DNA of 15,925 nt from CBFGRV01 sp965651265. Lineage in GTDB: Bacteria; Bacteroidota; Rhodothermia; Rhodothermales; VXPQ01. Below the pieces are notes generated by a model. It saw nothing but the letters and a program-made list of their open reading frames with translations, was not told the origin of the DNA and did not search any database. Position numbers and translations under genes: made by a program. Below, piece by piece: positions 1 to 7,471 of this stretch. Location: assembly GCA_965651265.1 (NCBI GenBank), contig CBFGRV010000064.1, positions 1 to 15,925 of the forward strand, written 5' to 3'. How positions within the stretch are numbered: the first letter of the stretch is position 1; every line of letters starts with the position of its first letter.

Positions 1-91
1 AGTTCGGATTTATCTGTTGTACCAATTAAATCCGGGAGTTCGGATTTATCTGTTGCACCAATTAAATCCGGAAGTTCGGATTTGTCTGTTC
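1..91. repeat. 36-bp tandem repeat with internal hairpins, cut by the left edge
   Basis: Two full 36-bp units (1-36 and 37-72) differ at only two positions, and a third unit decays after about 19 bases (73-91). Across each unit junction TAAATCCG (27-34) can pair with CGGATTTA (41-48) around a 6-nt loop; the second junction gives a 7-bp stem (64-70 with 77-83). Units abut directly, so there are no spacers and this is not a CRISPR array. The array probably continues left of the window. The stretch is AT-richer than its surroundings. Its function is unknown; it could act as a transcription-attenuating hairpin array or be a dispersed repeat. Confidence 0.8.
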
Positions 92-114
92 TGACAAGGG
101 AATTGGCCAGGTAT

Positions 115-209
115 GGAGGTCGGAGGCGGAGGTCAGAGGGCGGAGGTCAGAGATGAGAGATGGGAGATAGGAGATAGGAGGTCGGAAGTCAGAGGACGGA
201 GGTCGGTGG
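115..209. repeat. Purine-rich GGAGGTC/GTCAGAGG degenerate repeat
   Basis: About 95 bases made almost entirely of degenerate copies of GGAGGTCRGAGG, with GAGATRGGAGATAGG variants in the middle. The strand is strongly purine-biased. The same motif recurs between leuS and bshB1 at 3931-4058, so it is a dispersed intergenic repeat family rather than a local accident. From 210 to 335 I see no gene, only GC-rich sequence with short CCAGTA/CCAGCA echoes just before the end of the minus-strand gene. Confidence 0.75.
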
Positions 210-335
210 CTTAGAAAGGGCGTAGGCAGATCGAAGAGGCAGATCCGGCCGCGGACAGGAGACGGGTGACGGACTCAGGGCCCGGCGCGGGAGCGAGGCT
301 CAGCGACTTCAACCAGTACCAGCAACCAGTAGCCC

Positions 336-770
336 TCAGTCCAGATGGCTGTGCTCGACCATCGAGCAGCGGTTCTTTACGTAGGTGAGGCCCGCCTCCT
401 TGGCCAGGCGTTCCGCCTCGGGGCTCGAGACGCCGATCTGCGTCCAGATGACCGGCCGTTCGCCCGTGCGCTCGGCCCGCTCGATGGCCATCCGCACCAT
501 GTCCGCCGTGAATCGCGGATTCCGGAAGATGACAACTATGTCGATTCTAATATCATCCGGAATCGCGTGGAGATCGGGGTAGCAGTTCTTGCCGGCGCAT
601 TCTGAGTGATTCGGGTTCACCGGGATGACCTCATATCCTACCGAATCCAGGTATCGGGAAATGGCATAGCTGGCGCGGTCCGGTCGGTCGGAGCAACCCA
701 CTATGGCGATGGTCTCGACGGAGTCGAAAATTTCCTTCAGTTGCTCGCGTGTATTAACCGTGGTTTCCAT
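336..770 (-). CDS. CoA-binding domain protein (CoA_binding_2, YccU-like)
   Basis: The 144-residue product matches the whole length of the small single-domain CoA-binding (Rossmann-like) family typified by E. coli YccU. Visible features are the first strand and glycine turn near residues 20-32 (TIAIVGCSDRPDR), then YEVIPVNPNHSE near 46-57, a central IDIVVIFRNP strand, WTQIGVSSPEAE, and the terminal NRCSMVEH motif where the family usually has a DRC...EH signature. Family members bind CoA or a related nucleotide cofactor in the cytoplasm; the physiological role is not established. The ATG at 768-770 has no convincing Shine-Dalgarno site. The gene is divergent from leuS across a 478-bp gap, and no partner gene lies beside it in the window. 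Family assignment is firm, function open. Confidence 0.9.
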   Translation of the reverse strand: METTVNTREQLKEIFDSVETIAIVGCSDRPDRASYAISRYLDSVGYEVIPVNPNHSECAGKNCYPDLHAIPDDIRIDIVVIFRNPRFTADMVRMAIERAERTGERPVIWTQIGVSSPEAERLAKEAGLTYVKNRCSMVEHSHLD

Positions 771-1248
771 ATGTGCAGCGTCGCCTTAGCGCGAGATTCC
801 TTCAGTTGCGGGTACCGCCCAGGACGGTTGCGAATAACGCTGGATCAGTTGTGGGTGTCCCCAGATCGGTTGCGGGTAACCCTGGGTCAGTTGCGGGTAC
901 ACCCCATCAGACCGCCGTCCGCTCGCCGGGTTCGCCGACTTACGGATTCGTACCAATTCATCGGCGCCGACAATGTCGAGCCTGCGGCTGACCGTACGTG
1001 AGCTTGGCCTTTAGCCTCGTGGATTCGACCTCATCTTCCAGCGGCGGATTGATCGCGCGCGACGAACGCGACGGCGAAGTGCGAACCGGGACCTTCCAAC
1101 AGAGACTTCCGTCGTACCCTGTGCGTTGCGCGCCGGGGCTTCAGCCTCATCTATCCGCCCGAACAATTCCTCGTACGGGGTCGTAATTGCCCGTCATCTG
1201 AGACACGCCGGACGTGCCCCCGACAACGAGTGAGAACCTGGAGCATCC
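771..1248. other. Divergent intergenic region upstream of leuS
   Basis: This 478-bp gap lies between the start codons of the CoA-binding gene and leuS and must hold both promoters. Its left third carries a 21-bp tandem repeat (803-908). The remainder has no ORF with protein-like composition, and I could not pick confident -35/-10 or Bacteroidota-type -33/-7 elements. Open frames across it are low-complexity shadows. Confidence 0.6.
803..908. repeat. Five imperfect 21-bp tandem repeats
   Basis: Units at 803-824 (22 bp), 825-845, 846-866, 867-887 and 888-908 share the core C(A/G)GTTGYGGGT followed by a variable ACCCC/CTGGRT half. The spacing is almost exactly two helical turns. Units 1, 3 and 5 start CAGTT and units 2 and 4 start CGGTT, so the array may have grown by duplication of a 42-bp dimer. 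It lies just upstream of the minus-strand start at 770, where it could be a regulator-binding array, or it may be a simple minisatellite. Confidence 0.75.
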
Positions 1249-3924
1249 ATGCCGGGATATCCCTTTAGCGATATAGAAAAGAAGTGGCAGCGGTTTTGGG
1301 AGAAGGAGAAGACCTTCCGGACTCCCGACGAGCCCGACCCGTCGAAAGAAAAATTCTACGTCCTCGACATGTTTCCCTACCCGAGCGGGGCGGGGCTGCA
1401 TGTCGGGCATCCCGAGGGGTACACGGCCACGGACATCGTGGCGCGCTACAAGCGGATGAAAGGTTTCAACGTGCTCCATCCGATGGGATGGGATGCGTTC
1501 GGGCTGCCGGCCGAACAGTACGCCCTGAAGACGAATACCCACCCGCGCGTGACGACCGAGCAGAACATCGCGCGCTTCCGCACGCAGCTGAAATCGCTCG
1601 GGTTTTCATTCGATTGGGACCGCGAGATCAACACGACCGACCCAAAATACTTCCGATGGACGCAGTGGATCTTCCTCAAGCTGTACGAGAGGGGGCTGGC
1701 CTATCAGGCCGAGGTGCCCGTCTGGTGGTGCCCCGCCCTGGGTACGACGCTTGCCAACGAGGAGGTCGTCGACGGGAAATCTGAAATCGGCGGGTACGAG
1801 TGCGTGCGCAAGCCGCTGCGACAGTGGATGCTCCGCATCACCAAGTACGCGGATCGCCTGCTGGAAGGCCTCGACGAGATGGACTGGCCCGAAAGCACGA
1901 AAGAGATGCAGCGCAATTGGATCGGCCGATCCGAGGGAGCGGAGGTCGATTTTCAGGTGTTGGGCCATCCCGACGAGAAGATTCGCGTCTTCACGACGCG
2001 GCCTGATACGCTCTTCGGCGCCACGTATATGGTGCTGGCGCCGGAGCATCCGCTTGTTTCGAAGGTGACCACCGACGAGCACGCTGCAGAGGTAAAGGCT
2101 TACATCGAGGAGACCGCGCGAAAGAGCGATCTGGAGCGGCTCGAGCTGCAGAAGGAGAAGACAGGCGTCTTTACGGGCGGCTTCGCCATCAACCCGGTAA
2201 ACGGCGAAAAACTTCCGATATGGATCGCCGACTACGTGCTGATCTCCTACGGGACCGGCGCGATCATGGCCGTGCCGGCGCACGATGAGCGCGACTATGA
2301 ATTCGCGCGCAAGTTCGACCTGCCTATCCGCGAAGTAGTCTCCGGAGGCGATATCTCTCAGGCTGCGTACACGGGCGACGGGACCATCGTCAATTCATCG
2401 AGTGAGGACCGCGAAATCCCGGGGATCGCGCGTAAGGGCGTTTCGATCAACGGGCTCAGCGTCGATGACGCCAAGAAGAAGATCACGGCCTGGCTCGAGA
2501 AGCAGGGCCGTGGGCGCCACAAGGTCAATTACAAGCTGCGGGATTGGCTATTCAGCCGGCAGCGCTACTGGGGGGAGCCGTTCCCGATCATTTTTGTGGA
2601 TGGCCGGCCCAAGCCGTTGCCCGAGGATGAACTGCCCGTAACCTTGCCTGAGATCGAGGAATTCAAGCCGAGTGGTACCGTCGAGGGGCCGCTGGCGACG
2701 ATCGAGGACTGGGTGAACACGACGGATCCCGAAACGGGCAAGCCGGCGGTTCGCGAAACGAACACGATGCCCCAATGGGCGGGTTCGTGCTGGTACTACC
2801 TGCGCTTCATCGACCCTCACAACGAGTCCGAGCTGGTCGATAAGGAGAAGGAGCGCTATTGGATGCCGGTAGACCTGTACATCGGCGGTTCCGAGCACGC
2901 CGTGCTGCACCTGCTGTATGCGCGGTTCTGGCACAAGGTACTATACGATGCCGGGGTCGTCTCGACGCCCGAGCCATTCCGCAAGCTGGTTCATCAGGGG
3001 ATGATCCTCGGGGAGATGGAATTCACGGCGTACGTGCGACGGGATCGGTCGTACGTGTCCGCGGAACATGTTGAGGATGGTATGGCGGATGGGGAAAAGG
3101 TATTCCCGCAGCGCGTCAGTGAATCCGATGTCGAGAAGAGGGGCGACTTTTTCGTGCTCCGGAGCGATCCGTCGATTCGGGTGGATGCACGCGCCTACAA
3201 GATGTCGAAGAGCCGCGGCAACGTGATCAACCCGGACGACGTGGTGGCCCGCTACGGGGCGGACTCGCTGCGCCTGTACGAGATGTTCATGGGGCCGCTG
3301 GAGCAGGTCAAGCCCTGGTCGATGCGGGGGGTGGAAGGTGTGCACCGATTCCTGAATCGCGTGTGGCGGCTGTTGGTCGTCTCCGAGCTGGAGAACGAAG
3401 GGTTCGATCCGGTGGATGCTCCATTGCGAGAGTCGGTCCGCGACGTCGAGCCGACGCGCGAGCAGCTGCGGGTGCTGCACCGGACCATCGCGAAGGTGAC
3501 CGAAGACATCGAGACGCTAAACTTCAATACGGCCATCGCTGCCATGATGGAGTTCGTGAACGAGGCGAACAAGTGGGAGGTCGTGCCGCTGAGCATCGCG
3601 CGCGAATTCGTGCTGGTGCTGAGTCCGTTCGCGCCGCATCTGGGCGAGGAGCTGTGGGAAAAGCTGGGCGGATCGGGGACACTGGCCTACGAGCCGTGGC
3701 CGGAGGTGGTGAAGGAGTATCTGCAGGAGGATGAGATTGAGATAGCCGTGCAGGTGAACGGAAAGGTGCGCGGCTCGATACGCGTGGCGCCAGAGGCCGC
3801 GGAGGAGGTCGTCCTGGCGATGGCGCGCGCGGAGGAAAACGTGGCGCGATACCTGACCAACGGCAACGTCAAGCGGGAGATCTACGTGCCCGGGCGGATC
3901 GTTAATTTTGTGGTCGGGAAGTAG
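1249..3924 (+). CDS. leuS: Leucyl-tRNA synthetase
   Basis: This cytoplasmic class I synthetase charges tRNA-Leu with leucine using ATP. The 891-residue protein is full length and somewhat longer than the usual 820-870. The Rossmann HIGH signature appears as HVGH at residues 51-54 and the KMSKS loop at 651-655. Between them lies the CP1 editing domain, including the threonine-rich stretch FTTRPDTLFGATYM and AVPAHDERD, whose final Asp (about 349) matches the Asp that binds the amino group during hydrolytic editing. The leucine-specific insertion precedes KMSKS, and the anticodon-binding and C-terminal domains follow (VQVNGKVRGS is typical). The zinc-ribbon region has only two clear cysteines (WCP and YEC), so metal binding there may be lost. 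The ATG at 1249 follows a weak GGAG. No partner gene is cotranscribed on the left; bshB1 follows after 172 bp containing a repeat. Confidence 0.98.
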   Translation: MPGYPFSDIEKKWQRFWEKEKTFRTPDEPDPSKEKFYVLDMFPYPSGAGLHVGHPEGYTATDIVARYKRMKGFNVLHPMGWDAFGLPAEQYALKTNTHPRVTTEQNIARFRTQLKSLGFSFDWDREINTTDPKYFRWTQWIFLKLYERGLAYQAEVPVWWCPALGTTLANEEVVDGKSEIGGYECVRKPLRQWMLRITKYADRLLEGLDEMDWPESTKEMQRNWIGRSEGAEVDFQVLGHPDEKIRVFTTRPDTLFGATYMVLAPEHPLVSKVTTDEHAAEVKAYIEETARKSDLERLELQKEKTGVFTGGFAINPVNGEKLPIWIADYVLISYGTGAIMAVPAHDERDYEFARKFDLPIREVVSGGDISQAAYTGDGTIVNSSSEDREIPGIARKGVSINGLSVDDAKKKITAWLEKQGRGRHKVNYKLRDWLFSRQRYWGEPFPIIFVDGRPKPLPEDELPVTLPEIEEFKPSGTVEGPLATIEDWVNTTDPETGKPAVRETNTMPQWAGSCWYYLRFIDPHNESELVDKEKERYWMPVDLYIGGSEHAVLHLLYARFWHKVLYDAGVVSTPEPFRKLVHQGMILGEMEFTAYVRRDRSYVSAEHVEDGMADGEKVFPQRVSESDVEKRGDFFVLRSDPSIRVDARAYKMSKSRGNVINPDDVVARYGADSLRLYEMFMGPLEQVKPWSMRGVEGVHRFLNRVWRLLVVSELENEGFDPVDAPLRESVRDVEPTREQLRVLHRTIAKVTEDIETLNFNTAIAAMMEFVNEANKWEVVPLSIAREFVLVLSPFAPHLGEELWEKLGGSGTLAYEPWPEVVKEYLQEDEIEIAVQVNGKVRGSIRVAPEAAEEVVLAMARAEENVARYLTNGNVKREIYVPGRIVNFVVGK

Positions 3925-3930
3925 GTTGTG

Positions 3931-4058
3931 GGAGGTCGGAGGTCGGAGATAAGAGGTCCGAGGTCCGAGGTCAGAAGTCAGAGGTCAGAGCTCGGACATC
4001 GACACCATCACCCAAGAAATGTCTGACATCTGACATCCGTCTTCTGACCTCTGACTTC
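3931..4058. repeat. GAGGTC-family repeat forming a long inverted repeat between leuS and bshB1
   Basis: The left half (3931-3990) is purine-rich GGAGGTCGGAGGTC changing to GAGGTCAGAAGTCAGAGG. The right half (4021-4058) carries the complementary TCTGAC pattern. A perfect 16-bp match pairs 3974-3989 with 4043-4058 around a 53-nt loop, and flanking GTCAGA/TCTGAC units could extend or slide the pairing. The transcript between leuS and bshB1 could therefore fold into a large hairpin with several registers. There is no U-tract, so it is not a standard intrinsic terminator. It is the same family as the block at 115-209. Confidence 0.75.
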
Positions 4059-4096
4059 ATCCTGTATTTTGCGACATCAACTTGCCTACACACAAC

Positions 4097-4849
4097 ATGC
4101 CGCTTGACGTCCTGGCGTTTGCCGCGCATCCTGATGATATCGAGCTGTGTGCGGGCGGCACGGTCTGCACGCTGACGAAGCAAGGATACCGTGTAGGCGT
4201 GGTGGATCTGACGCGGGGGCAGCTAGGATCGCGCGGCACGCCGGAGATGCGTGACGAGGAGGCGGCGCGCGCGTCGGAAATCATGGGGCTTGCCGCGCGC
4301 GAAAACCTCGGCATGATGGATGGCGCCATCGAGAACACGGCCGAGAACCGGCTGGCCGTCATCCGGATGGTGCGGAAGTACCGTCCCCACATCGCGCTGA
4401 TCAGCGCTTTCGAATGCCGGCATCCGGATCATGGAGCTTCGGCGAGGCTGTGCGCCGATGCCTTCTTCTATGCCGGGCTGCGGAAGATCGAAACGGAGAT
4501 GGACGGCGAGCCGCAGGATCCGTGGCGGCCGCATCACGTGCTGCACTACATGCAGGTCATCGACTTCGAGCCGACGTTCGTCGTCGACGTGAGCGATGTC
4601 TGGGAACAGCGCATCGAGGCGCTGCGCGCGTTCAAGTCGCAGTTCTACAACCCGGAGTACCGAGCCTCCGAAGACGAGCCCGAGACCTACGTCTCGAACG
4701 AGAGCTTCTTCAAGTGGGTGGAGGCGCGGGCGCGCGCCTACGGGTACCGGGCCGGCGCCGAGTTCGGCGAGCCCTTCCTGTATCGACACGGGCCCGTCGG
4801 CGTGCGCGACCTCGTGCGCGTGCTCTCGTTTGAGAAGCTCTTTACGTAG
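4097..4849 (+). CDS. bshB1: Bacillithiol biosynthesis deacetylase BshB1
   Basis: This enzyme is a zinc-dependent LmbE/PIG-L family deacetylase. BshB removes the acetyl group from GlcNAc-malate so that BshC can add cysteine and complete bacillithiol, the cytoplasmic low-molecular-weight thiol. The 250-residue product opens with LDVLAFAAHPDDIEL; H11 and D14 plus H112 of RHPDHGAS are the expected zinc ligands and D13 the general base. TRGQLGSRGTPEMRDEEA and the long C-terminal half match BshB1 rather than generic LmbE proteins. I chose the ATG at 4097 because family members begin about eight residues before AHPDD; a TTG five codons upstream is possible but adds residues the family lacks. No bshA or bshC is in the window, which is common because bsh genes are often scattered. 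A GC-rich 130-bp gap follows. Confidence 0.93.
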   Translation: MPLDVLAFAAHPDDIELCAGGTVCTLTKQGYRVGVVDLTRGQLGSRGTPEMRDEEAARASEIMGLAARENLGMMDGAIENTAENRLAVIRMVRKYRPHIALISAFECRHPDHGASARLCADAFFYAGLRKIETEMDGEPQDPWRPHHVLHYMQVIDFEPTFVVDVSDVWEQRIEALRAFKSQFYNPEYRASEDEPETYVSNESFFKWVEARARAYGYRAGAEFGEPFLYRHGPVGVRDLVRVLSFEKLFT

Positions 4850-4979
4850 AACGACCGGGGCGTTCATGGGGTAGCCCGCCGCTGGCCGTTCTTGCCGTCG
4901 TTAAAGTCGTGCGGCGATCCCGCCGATCCTTCTGGATGCCCCTTTTCCACTCCAGAGGACCGACTCGGAGGATCCAGCC

Positions 4980-6014
4980 ATGAAGATCCCCACTCTCCTT
5001 TTCGTTTTCGGTATGCTCGTTCTCACGGGCTGCGGATCCACAAACACCGTGACGTTGGACGTCCGTGAGCCGGCATCCGTGCTATTGCCGGATCACATGA
5101 CGCGGGTCGCCATCGTCGACCGCACCACGGGCGACCGCGATCACGCGTGGCTCGAGCGCGTGGATGAATTCCTGTCCTTCAAGGGCGAGGCTTTCGACCG
5201 GCTGGGCGCAGAGGCCGGTGTGGCGGGGCTCGTCGAGGAACTGACCAGAGGCAATCGTTTCGAGGTCGTCGTCGAGGCCGAGCCGTACCCCGAGCGCAGA
5301 CCGAACCGCGGGGTTTTCCCGGCGCCGCTAAAGTGGGATCAGGTGGATGCCATCTGCGAGGAGTACGATGTGAACGGCATCTTCGCGCTCGAGTGGTACG
5401 ACACGGACACGAAGGTCGATTACAAGACGGAAAAGGTGAAGCGGAAGGCGCCGGACGGCACGGAGGTAGAGGTCCTCGAGCACGTGGCAGTAGTCGGGAC
5501 GAACATCCGGACAGGATGGCGGATTTACGATGCGCAGTCGCGCACCATCATCGACGAGTCCGAGATGCGCGATGTCGTGGTCACGCGCGGACGCGGGGTG
5601 AACCCCGTCGAGGCCGTCGAGGCCATCACGGGCCGGACCGAGGCCGTGCAGACCGTGAGTCGCGGAATCGGGCGATCGTACGGGCACAGCGTTTCGCCGT
5701 ACTGGCATCGAGTTGCGCGAAAGTATTACGTGAAGGGGACCGACAGCTTCGAGATCGCGAAGCGCCGGGCGCAGACCGGCAACTGGGAGGGCGCCGCCGA
5801 GCTGTGGCTCGCCGAGGTGGAGAATCCCGACCCGAAAATCGCCGGAAGAGCCGCGTACAATATGGCCATCATGAGCGAGATTCGGGGCGATCTGGATGCG
5901 GCCATCGATTGGAGCCGCCGCGCCTACGAGGACTTCGGCGACAAGCTCGCGCTAAGCTACGTGCGTCTACTGCAGGACCGGCAGGAGCGCCTGGCGATGG
6001 CGGGGATGGAGTAG
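4980..6014 (+). CDS. Lipoprotein of DUF6340-like type with TPR-like tail
   Basis: A 344-residue envelope lipoprotein. The first 17 residues form a lipoprotein signal peptide and LTGC places the lipidated cysteine at C18. The N-terminal domain (about 25-130) starts VREPASVLLPDHMTRVAIVDRTTG, a pattern I associate with Bacteroidota DUF6340 lipoproteins; a middle beta-rich part (KWDQVDAICEEYDVNGIFALEWYDT, TNIRTGWRIYDAQSRTIIDE) also fits. The C-terminal 90 residues are helical with alternating small and bulky residues (RRAQTGNWEGAAELW, AYNMAIMSEIRGDLDAAIDW), resembling two or three TPR units and suggesting protein contacts. GGAGG at 4967-4971 lies 8 nt before the ATG, so the start is secure. It stands alone and converges on another lipoprotein gene. 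The molecular role is unknown; the family name is from memory of motifs and is less certain than the lipoprotein call. Confidence 0.8.
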   Translation: MKIPTLLFVFGMLVLTGCGSTNTVTLDVREPASVLLPDHMTRVAIVDRTTGDRDHAWLERVDEFLSFKGEAFDRLGAEAGVAGLVEELTRGNRFEVVVEAEPYPERRPNRGVFPAPLKWDQVDAICEEYDVNGIFALEWYDTDTKVDYKTEKVKRKAPDGTEVEVLEHVAVVGTNIRTGWRIYDAQSRTIIDESEMRDVVVTRGRGVNPVEAVEAITGRTEAVQTVSRGIGRSYGHSVSPYWHRVARKYYVKGTDSFEIAKRRAQTGNWEGAAELWLAEVENPDPKIAGRAAYNMAIMSEIRGDLDAAIDWSRRAYEDFGDKLALSYVRLLQDRQERLAMAGME

Positions 6015-6055
6015 GTCGACGGCGTTCTGGAGTAGAGACTCCAGCCGCCGACCTA
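6012..6055. terminator. Hairpin between convergent lipoprotein genes (likely bidirectional terminator)
   Basis: TAGGTCGACGGC pairs with GCCGCCGACCTA with one mismatch, and inside it CTGGAGT pairs with ACTCCAG around AGAG, giving a near-continuous stem of about 19 bp. The first three bases are the TAG stop of the upstream gene and the minus-strand TGA begins one base beyond the stem. There is no U-tract on either side, so termination may depend on the hairpin with other factors, or the structure may protect both 3' ends. Confidence 0.75.
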
Positions 6056-7099
6056 TCATTCCGTTGCCGCGGGCAGGGCCTCGACCTTCTCCTTCGACAG
6101 CTTCACGCGAACGCTGGTATGCGGCGCGAATGGGTCGTCGATTAGATGGAAGGCCTCGACCATGGCATGTTCGCTGGTGGCCTGCGACCAGTCGGTGAGC
6201 GAGAAGACGGCTGCGTCCGAGAGGTCGAAGGCGACGTGGAAGAGCCAGTTGCCCTCCTGAGCCTCCGCCATCGTGAACGGGACGGTTTCGTTGTTCTCCA
6301 GCGGCACGCCGAAGGTGGCATAGTGCTTGTTCCCTTCGCGGTCTGGCTCGAGCTGAATGTTCGGCGCCTTGAGGCCGCCATCTTCGGGGCGCTCTGAGTG
6401 GCTGCAGTCGTCCGCGTCGCACCAGCGGAACATCTGCTCGTCGGCGCGGCGAACCAACTTGTCGCCGATGTACATGGGCCCGTTGACGTCCGGCGCCGTG
6501 GCCGTATCCACATAGACCTGCCGCAGGACGTAGGTGACGCCGGCCAGATCGTCGCCGGCCTCAGCGGGCACGGTGAACGTCATGTCGAGATAATCGAACG
6601 TCATCTCTATTCGAGAAATCAGTGCCTGATCATCTTCCGGATAAGGTGAGCCCCCGCAGCAATTGTAGCCGCCGGAGAAATCGGTGGTGCTGGCTACATC
6701 AAAAGTGAGCGTCCCCCCACGGCCGAGGTCTGGGCGCTGCAGCACCTCCGGCGTCGCACCGATCGTCGTGACGTGGTAGCCTGGACCTTCCCGACCGCCG
6801 ACCATCAGTCCGCCGGCATAGATTCGGCCTGCCAGAGTTTCGGGCGTGAGGCAAATGATTTGCCCGTCACCGCAGACACCATCCAGAATGCCCGCGGATG
6901 CGAGCGTGTATCGTCGCGAGGATGAGGCTGCGATTGCGCCTGCCTTGGAGGCCGGCGCGCCATCATCGGCCTCGAAACGCGTCACGACGTCGTAGATCTT
7001 GCTGTCCTCATCAGATTCGAAGATGTCGCAACCTGCAGCCGGTAGCGCGACGGCGAGCACCAAGAGTAGATGCCAGATTCGTACTCTGTTGCTTGACAT
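6056..7099 (-). CDS. Unrecognised secreted lipoprotein, cysteine-containing
   Basis: The 347-residue product starts with a positively charged n-region, a hydrophobic core (WHLLLVLAVAL) and the lipobox PAAGC, with lipidated C24 followed by an acidic linker (DIFESDEDS). The mature part is beta-rich, with C...C pairs in VCGDGQIIC, NCCGG and WCDADDC that could form disulfides in an oxidising compartment. Blocks such as FDVASTTDFSGGYN, IEMTFDYLDMTF and NWLFHVAFDLSDA look like beta-sandwich strands, and an IQLEPDREGNKHYATFGVPL segment adds another. I do not recognise a family. I chose ATG 7099 over the in-frame GTG at 7108: AAGGTG at 7106-7111 is a well-placed Shine-Dalgarno site for the ATG and overlaps the GTG. 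It converges with the other lipoprotein gene. Its 5' region carries a CCGAT/ATCGG inverted repeat. Confidence 0.75.
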   Translation of the reverse strand: MSSNRVRIWHLLLVLAVALPAAGCDIFESDEDSKIYDVVTRFEADDGAPASKAGAIAASSSRRYTLASAGILDGVCGDGQIICLTPETLAGRIYAGGLMVGGREGPGYHVTTIGATPEVLQRPDLGRGGTLTFDVASTTDFSGGYNCCGGSPYPEDDQALISRIEMTFDYLDMTFTVPAEAGDDLAGVTYVLRQVYVDTATAPDVNGPMYIGDKLVRRADEQMFRWCDADDCSHSERPEDGGLKAPNIQLEPDREGNKHYATFGVPLENNETVPFTMAEAQEGNWLFHVAFDLSDAAVFSLTDWSQATSEHAMVEAFHLIDDPFAPHTSVRVKLSKEKVEALPAATE

Positions 7100-7471
7100 T
7101 TCAATCACCTTGATTTGTCAGTGTCTATACCGATGCGTACTATCGGCGCTACATCATGACACTTAAAAGAATGTCTGACTCGAGGTATATCCACGATGAC
7201 CCGCCGACATACGAATGACATGATCATGATGGTATCAGGCATCAGCTACGCCCAGTACACGTCATTTCCTTTCATGAGTGAAAATGGGGTACTAAAATGA
7301 GTCGCAAAGCCAGATTTCAGCAGCAGGATTGAGTGCCTCTTTATCTCCGCATTCTTCTACGTGAGAGCGATCAATAGAAGGGCCGATTGGATTCGTACGG
7401 AAGCGCCACCGAAACGATTGACGGAGGCGTTTGATGGCTGATACAACCTCAAGAATCTTAGGGAGAAGTCT
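7100..7471. other. AT-richer divergent gap between the minus lipoprotein and the cupin gene
   Basis: These 372 bp are visibly less GC-rich than the flanking genes. They contain the lipoprotein Shine-Dalgarno site, an inverted repeat CCGAT-7-ATCGG at 7130-7146, and a perfect 10-bp palindrome CATGATCATG at 7219-7228. Short frames such as ATG at 7297 (11 codons) and a 61-codon minus-strand frame lack recognisable motifs. Promoters for both neighbours must be here, but I cannot place them with confidence. The composition suggests older inserted or decayed DNA. Confidence 0.5.
7130..7146. promoter_or_regulatory. Inverted repeat CCGAT-7-ATCGG, possible operator
   Basis: A 5-bp dyad with a 7-bp spacer, about 30 bp upstream of the minus-strand lipoprotein start. 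Its position suits a regulator site, but a 5-bp dyad can occur by chance. Confidence 0.3.

Noticed and set aside
1..91. CRISPR array with 36-bp repeats
   Set aside because: The units abut with no spacers, and no cas gene is nearby.
1606..2283. Long minus-strand ORF inside leuS, one of many long antisense frames in the window
   Set aside because: It is an antisense shadow of a high-GC gene, has no ribosome site and shows no recognisable domain.
4082..4096. TTG start for bshB1
   Set aside because: It adds five residues before the usual N-terminus of BshB1; the ATG at 4097 aligns with the family.
7100..7108. GTG start for the minus-strand lipoprotein
   Set aside because: The GTG overlaps AAGGTG, which is a well-spaced ribosome site for the ATG at 7099.
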